Below, piece after piece: positions 58,452 through 64,000 of a stretch of 64,000 nt of DNA. The notes below the pieces were generated by a model. That model worked only from the letters and a program-made list of their open reading frames with translations, was not told the origin of the DNA and ran no database searches. Positions within the stretch are counted from its first letter, which is position 1, and every line of letters begins with the position of its first letter. A program made the position numbers and the translations under genes. The stretch is from Sapria himalayana (Eukaryota > Streptophyta > Magnoliopsida > Malpighiales > Rafflesiaceae): assembly GCA_029783825.1 (NCBI GenBank), contig JAREIK010000385.1, forward strand, positions 2,834,501 through 2,898,500. The letters run 5' to 3'.

Positions 58452-58879
58452 TTGAAAATAGAAAATGAACTAATTGTTCATTAATTTTTATTTTTATATT
58501 AAAAATTTGGATAATTTTAAAGAGTTTAGATTTTATTAGTTTTTTTTTTTTTGGATTTATGATTTATTTAAGGATATATTTTTAGAAATTTTATTTTTTT
58601 TAATAATTAATAATTATAGTAAAAAAAATTTCATTAAAAATTATATTTATGTTGGATAATATGTAAATCAATGATAATATGAGTAAATATATAAAATATA
58701 TTATTTTCAACATTCAGTATTTATAATTATTAATAATATATTTATCTTCAGTATTCAATTAACAGTAATTTATCAAATAATTTTTCAATGCAAATTCAAC
58801 ACCTATAAAATTCAACCTTAATTTTTCAACACTTATTTTTCAGGACTTAATTTTTTCAGTTTTATCAAATGAACTCTTA
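58452..58879 (-). mobile_element. MITE-like element, family D copy 2 (truncated)
   Basis: On the minus strand it opens taagagttcatttgataaaa, then ctgaaaaaattaagtcctga, tgataaattactgttaattg and catattatccaacataaata, all as in 19261-19500. The far end is missing. Confidence 0.65.
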
Positions 58880-59470
58880 TTTATAAGAAATACTAAGGTT
58901 GTCTGACACTTAGTTTTAAAATTAGTTTATATGGATCCACAGTGCATGTACAATGGCACAATGGTTATAGTTTTATGGAGTGATTTAATGTGATCGTGCA
59001 ATCTCTATACTTGTTTTATATTGTAATGATAGAAGCAGAATTTTCAAAAAGAAACTTCATATTCAAAGCTAGATATTTATCTCCTTCATAGTTATCAACT
59101 ACTAAAAATGGAATACAAACTATTATTATTCCATTGCTAAATATAACAAGCCCAAGTAAGCAACACTTGAAATTGAAAGTCATTATAGAATTCTATTACA
59201 AGCTATGTGACTCAATAGCTAATCCTAATCATCATCATCATCATTATCATCATTATTTTAAATAAATAATGATAATGATCACTTTAGTTTAAAGAACTAA
59301 AATTCAAATGATCGATTCTGATTATATCAAAAATCTATTTTGATGATAATAATGATAATGATAATGAATGAGACAAGTAATTGCTGAATGTTTTTCATTG
59401 CACATTTTAAACATAAATATTAAGAAATTATAATTGGGCACAAAAAAAGTGCCAGGATCAGCACTCTCGA
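58880..59470. other. AT-rich spacer with (TCA)n/(TGA)n pair
   Basis: (atc)n at 59228-59250 and (gat)n at 59341-59368 are on opposite strands, about 100 bp apart. The right edge may contain the 3' end of the gene described next. Confidence 0.5.
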
Positions 59471-61824
59471 GATAGCCATCCTTAATATCTTGTGCATGGT
59501 GCTTCCCATATTTGCAGATGCCCATCTCATCAAGGTCGATCTTGAAGGAAAATTGTATTCCAGCCGACCTATTTTCTCTATTATCCCTGCATACTCTAGG
59601 AAACAGCAGCAAAAAAACATTGCAAACACAATTTGCTTGATGTTTTCTGCATCAATTAACAGAACCAGCAACACTTTCCAAGGTAGTAAATTCTGGTAAA
59701 TCAATGGTTTTTCGTGGGCAAGAAATGGTCACTTTTTTGCGGCTTACGTGATGATGCCTGACAGAAGGATCTAGAACTTGTTTCCTTAAATCTGCCTGCC
59801 TCTGCTTCCAAAAGCTTGGCTTCATCCATCAACATTTCCAACTAGATCAGCCAATAACTTTTAGTATGAGAAAAAATAATTAAAAAATAAAAAAAAAACT
59901 CGTAGTATGAGACAAATTGAAACAAACAATGTAATGTGGGTTATCAATCATCCAATCATCTACTTTGAGGAAACAAGTACCCTATGGGCTGGTCTAATTG
60001 GCACGTGTCTTAGGGCAATAAGTTTTCGAAATGTCATACATTCAACTCCCAGCTTTAGAAAAAAGAGATTTCTTTCACCCAAACTTAACTAAGGACACAA
60101 CCAAGAAAGAGAGATAACTATAGTTTTAAAAGGCATGTCTTAAGGGTACCCAAGCTCAAGGCACAATCACTCTCTATTAAAGAGCCTCGCTAGCCAAGAC
60201 ATACGTATTGTTAAAGAGATGCGCCTTATTGACTTTACTATTCTCTTAGAGCAACTCCAATGGGAGTTGCCATAAAGGGTGTCATCTACATAATCCCTAA
60301 AATGGCACCCAAACAATAAAAAAATCTTACTCCAATGGAATTGGTATAAGAGGTGACAAAATGCCATCAAAGGTCATGGGGTGTCAAATTTGGCAACCTT
60401 GAAGAGAAAATAAAGGATGCAAAATAGCAGTTATGGCTACTATGCATCTCAAAGGATCTTTCACATATGTTGAAAATAGTACCTTATTTTGGCACCTACC
60501 ATTGGAGCAAAAATCTGTTTAGGGGTACCAAAAACACTGTTCATGTTTGCGAATTAATATTTGGCACCCATTTTTTGGCATCTCTCATTGAAGTTGCTCT
60601 TAGAAACATTTTTATTCTTGAAATTTTTAATTATATATTAAAATTTATATAATTTTATTATTTTTTTATAGAATGTTTCTTTTAAATATTCAGAATTTTA
60701 AATTTTTTATTGAATAAATTAGTTTTTGAACTATATTTTATAAAATTAATATGCATCCTATGATATATTTCACTTAACTCATGCACATATCATGTGCTAT
60801 GCATTGCGCCTAAGCTATATGATATTTTTTGCATCTTAATACAACCTAACTCGAATGCCAATAAGTATTAAAAAAATAAATAAAAATTCACATTTTGTAG
60901 TGACTAAAATTTTGCATGAGATTAAAATAAAATATGTATTTTATTACCAAAACAAATTAGATATAGGCGAATATAATGTACCCGAATTTGACTTTCTTTT
61001 AATCGATCTTGGAGGACACTAATGGTGGGACTCAAACTGCAAGTGTTTCAATATAAAAAACATAAGAAAATGTCTACATCTAAACCCTCGAGAAAGTTTG
61101 AAAAGGAAAAAAGTGATAATTTATTGCTAACCAATACTCAATCAATTTGCATATGGCAGCCTGGTAGGTTGCTGTGTGGTGTATATATGCAAGCGGATGC
61201 ATTTTTCCATCCCTGAGGAAGGTAGCACATGTCAAGTATACAATGGGAGAATAAACATACAACAACCTGCAAGATATCAAGCCGGTCGCCTTCCATTGAG
61301 ATCACCTAGTATTTTGCACTAGCTCCTGGTTATATGCACTCTGCTCCTCTTTATACAATATGCGCTGCAAATCCACAAATGATGCCATGGGGGAATCAAG
61401 CTTCGCTAGAGATCGAGATGGAAGAACATGGAGTGGTATTTCTCTTCTGATATACTCTGCGCTACTGTCAGAGATACAAAAAACTGATACTATCACACAC
61501 ACGCACATGCTTACGCACTTACAATATTTGTTAGCGCTCATATGAACAGGCAGTGCAAATGGGTTTGGGGCGGATCAAGTCAGTGAGAGCTGGTTTTTAC
61601 ATGCTCATGGTAATGGCATATAGTTAAGCATACCTTATGTCCAAATTTGATCGGTGCATAGCTTCTTGCATGCTTTGTGACATATCCATCGAGTCTATAT
61701 CGAGAACTGATTTGTCTGGAGGAATAATTTGGCGATCTGTGCTGGTTCTCTTGTTGTCACCATGGAAGGTACTCGTACTGGCATTGTCAAAGTAATTCTT
61801 CAAACCCAAAGAGCTCGATTTGCC
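59470..61824 (-). CDS. Unidentified multi-exon plant gene, exons only
   Basis: Exons on the minus strand with good borders: (a) 61824-61634, phase 0 start, containing LGLKNYFDNASTSTFHG and VLDIDSMDMSQSMQEAMHRS; (b) 61464-61306, EYIRREIPLHVLPSRSLAK and MASFVDLQRILYKEEQSAYN; (c) 61212-61138, DGKMHPLAYIHHTATYQAA; (d) 59841-59748, LEMLMDEAKLLEAEAGRFKE, donor GTAAGC; (e) from 59595 down to about 59470. a-b and b-c join in phase, and d-e joins in phase giving QYAGIIEKIGRLEYN. c and d do not join in phase, so an exon between them is missed or one border is wrong. The alternative c-e join is also open (VCRDNRENRSAGIQFSFK). I recognise no domain; (d) looks helical. The 5' exons would lie beyond 61824, perhaps outside the window. 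Confidence 0.55.
60118..60240. repeat. hAT-like terminal fragment
   Basis: tatagttttaaaaggcatgtc followed by cttaagggtaccc and gcgcctt motifs resembles the end of the element at 7424-10515. It lies in the intron between exons c and d, beside the MITE at 60249. Confidence 0.4.
60246..60602. mobile_element. Tourist/PIF-Harbinger-type MITE
   Basis: A 351-bp element (60249-60599) with 23-bp inverted ends: gagcaactccaatgggag on the left and, reverse-complemented, gagcaacttcaatgagag on the right (20 of 23 match). TTA is duplicated at 60246-60248 and 60600-60602. A TTA/TWA 3-bp target and these ends are typical of PIF/Harbinger MITEs. It sits in an intron of the unidentified gene. Confidence 0.85.
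60603..61137. other. Intron sequence of the unidentified gene
   Basis: AT-rich with a gcgcctaagc motif near 60807. No exon found that would bridge the phase gap between exons c and d. Confidence 0.4.
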
Positions 61825-62334
61825 CTAGTTTAATCATATGTACACAAGTAATATTTAAGTTGTAAGTATGTGATAGTGACTTAACCAAACTGATTGTGAA
61901 CAACGACTTAGAAACCAAGAAAGGTGAACCAATCATATTTAGGGTTTGTTTGTTTCTTAGGTTTGATGTTGATTTATTTTGAGATTTATAAAAAAAAAAC
62001 CATTTTATTCAATTAAAAAGTCTAATACATTTCCATATTACAAGGACAAGGTTAAGATCTTTCGGAGCGAAAGGAAACTACCTTTTCAAAATGGTAGTTA
62101 GACAAGTATTTTGAACAATCACTTGAGAAGATGATTTTCCTGTGACATTTTAAATTCTCATATATGTTTTAGCAAGTATGTGTTTGGATCAGTGATGAAT
62201 TTCCTTCTTTAGTCATACTATTAGAGTTCCCTTAACATAGCGATATTCTTACCGATATACCATTAAGTTTTATTAAAAATTTAAACATGAAAATACAACT
62301 ACAATTATATATATATGATTTGGAACAGCTCATG
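61825..62334. other. Intron or upstream sequence of the unidentified gene
   Basis: Begins with the acceptor attaaactag on the minus strand. No further exon recognised. Confidence 0.4.
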
Positions 62335-62535
62335 TATCAGGTGCTCCTAAACAATAAAATAAAAAATAGAGCTGAGCTTCTCTGAGCGAAAGTATTTGTC
62401 ATCATACTAAGACATCTAATATATACATACAACACAAAAACTTCCCAATCAATTAAACATGCTAGTATTATTTTCTCTCAAATATAATTAATTTCAGAGT
62501 TCTTATGAGATTCGGTATGTTATTATTTGTATAAT
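62335..62535 (+). repeat. Dispersed repeat family A, copy 7
   Basis: gtatttgtcatcatactaagaca, cattatttctctcaaata-type and gttcttatgagattcggtatgt blocks in family order. Confidence 0.6.
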
Positions 62536-62729
62536 TGAATAAAAAAGATTTATACATTAAATTTCTATTTTTTAGCATCACACATCATCAATTTTTATAC
62601 TAATGAAAATGAAATCTTCTCATGAAAAAGTTTTTACATCTCATCTTAGACCATTACACCTATCCAACATGATTTGTTGAGTCCTTAAAAAGGGGACGTT
62701 AGAGATACACATGGATTTAGAAAGCAACA

Positions 62730-63545
62730 AGCACACCTTAGCGCCAAGCTTGCATTAGGCTTGAGGCACGTCTAGGAACCTAGGGACACTTATCTTATCC
62801 CATTTTAGTTTTTTTTTTTAATAATTATTAATTAAATATAAATATAATCAAAAATCATTTATTAGTCTTAAACATATATATTTAATTAAAAATTTAATAA
62901 AATATATCTCACAAATTATTATTTCAACTATATTAATATATCATAATGGGATGACTAAATAATAAATAATATGAAATTAAGTATAGAAAATAATAATAAC
63001 AATAAAAAAATACAAATAATACAACAAAATACAAATAACAAATAAAATATATCAATCATTATTTAAATTTGTAAAACCATTATTTATCAATATAATTATT
63101 CTCATAGCATACCACATCCTCATCCTCTGATAAAATATTTCTATCATAATTTTCATTTATCAAAGAAATTTAAAACATGAGTCTTCAACCTTGCAAAAAA
63201 AATAAACATGCTCACTTTTTCCTCCATTAAAATATATATATTTTTTTTTATTTCTCCAAATAACTTAGATTGATGTAAAATTGAAGAGAGAATAAAAGAA
63301 TTAGATAAATAGTTTAAGAACAGTTAGGTTCTCTTTATTTATATTAGTAAAAGTGAGTGAAACTCATTTAAGAAATATATATTTTAGAAGGCTCTAGAAA
63401 AACTTTAAAATAATTTTAAAAAAATATCCAAGAGTTTTTGGAAAGCTAGACCATGAGGCAAACAATGTTTAAGATAGGCGAGGTACCCAGGATGACCATT
63501 CAATGTGTTTGTAACCTAGGTGCCTTTTAGAACTATGAACATGCC
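62730..63545. mobile_element. Non-autonomous hAT-like element, worn
   Basis: The left side carries cttagcgccaagc and ttgaggcacgtctagg. The right side carries agataggcgaggtaccc and aggtgccttttagaactatg. The last motif is the inverse of the catagtt...aggtgtgcc end at 7424. The interior is AT-rich with no transposase. Confidence 0.4.
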
Positions 63546-64000
63546 TAGGCTCAAAGTTTACACTAGGAAAAAAAATATCAACCATCTCATCGATCAATCT
63601 CCTACAAAATAAATAATCATGTTGATTTCTTTATCATTTTCAATATTTTCATTAATTTCCAAAAAAAAATATCAAAATTATACCCACCATCCAATTTCGC
63701 AATATTATCCTACTCTTTTTTCTCCTTACAATATTTTATCATCTTCATTTGATCATACCAAGTTGCGTAAATTAACTTTTGAGGTATCATAACATTTAGG
63801 ATTATGTCAAATAATATTAGAAGAGATAAATATCTTTCAAACTAATAGAACTAAGAAATTGATACCTCATTCTATAGAAAAGTAGATGATTGGATAAGAA
63901 TGATTATTCCAAAGAAGGAATGGTTCTAATTATTAGATAGATTAATTAAAGACTTAATTAGCAATTAAAAACTTTACATAAATATATGAAATAAATTAGT
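63546..64000. other. AT-rich spacer to the window edge
   Basis: No gene or element end seen. Confidence 0.5.

Overview
The window is nuclear DNA of a flowering plant, probably not a grass. The evidence is GT-AG introns in plant-type genes (a phospholipase D alpha, a SHINE/WIN-type AP2/ERF factor, an EPF/EPFL secreted peptide), very AT-rich spacers full of (CA)n, (TA)n and (GT)n arrays, and a dense population of Ty1/copia, hAT-like and MITE-like elements. No bacterial, viral or organellar gene set is present.

Layout. 1-1.2 kb is the 5' part of a decayed minus-strand copia element. 1.2-6.5 kb is AT-rich and holds small repeats, including a foldback element and a MITE. 6.6-7.3 kb is one coding exon resembling the C-terminus of the SICKLE / proline-rich family, followed 160 bp later by a decayed hAT element (7.4-10.5 kb). 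10.6-15.9 kb holds one decayed copia element, a 146-bp tandem repeat and the 5' end of another copia. 17.7-18.7 kb is a microsatellite cluster with a large inverted repeat. 22.8-23.3 kb (minus) is a two-exon EPFL gene. 28.4-34.5 kb holds two decayed copia elements end to end. 36.3-36.9 kb is a diverged 55-bp minisatellite. 38.2-40.3 kb has a GC-rich element and a long foldback element packed with GAGCTC sites. 40.875-45.504 kb is a young, almost complete copia element (minus) with LTRs, PBS, PPT and target duplication.

The gene-rich part follows. 46.6-50.2 kb (plus) is a complete PLD alpha gene with three coding exons and 808 aa. 51.8-53.05 kb (plus) is a complete SHN/WIN-type gene with two exons and 185 aa. 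53.4-59.3 kb is repeat-rich, including a 203-bp element with a 10-bp target duplication. 59.4-61.8 kb (minus) carries several exons of a gene I could not identify; its 5' end lies in or beyond the TE-filled right edge.

The genes do not form a pathway cluster. PLD alpha (phosphatidic acid signalling), SHN (cuticle regulation) and EPFL (epidermal and growth patterning) are ordinary single plant genes separated by transposon debris. The interest lies in the repeat biology: a young element whose only visible polyprotein lesions are three in-frame stops at or near domain junctions, several small element families with readable ends, and unusual foldback and minisatellite DNA. I found no convincing new multi-gene system. 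All coordinates and splice sites come from reading the sequence by eye; no alignments or database searches were run.
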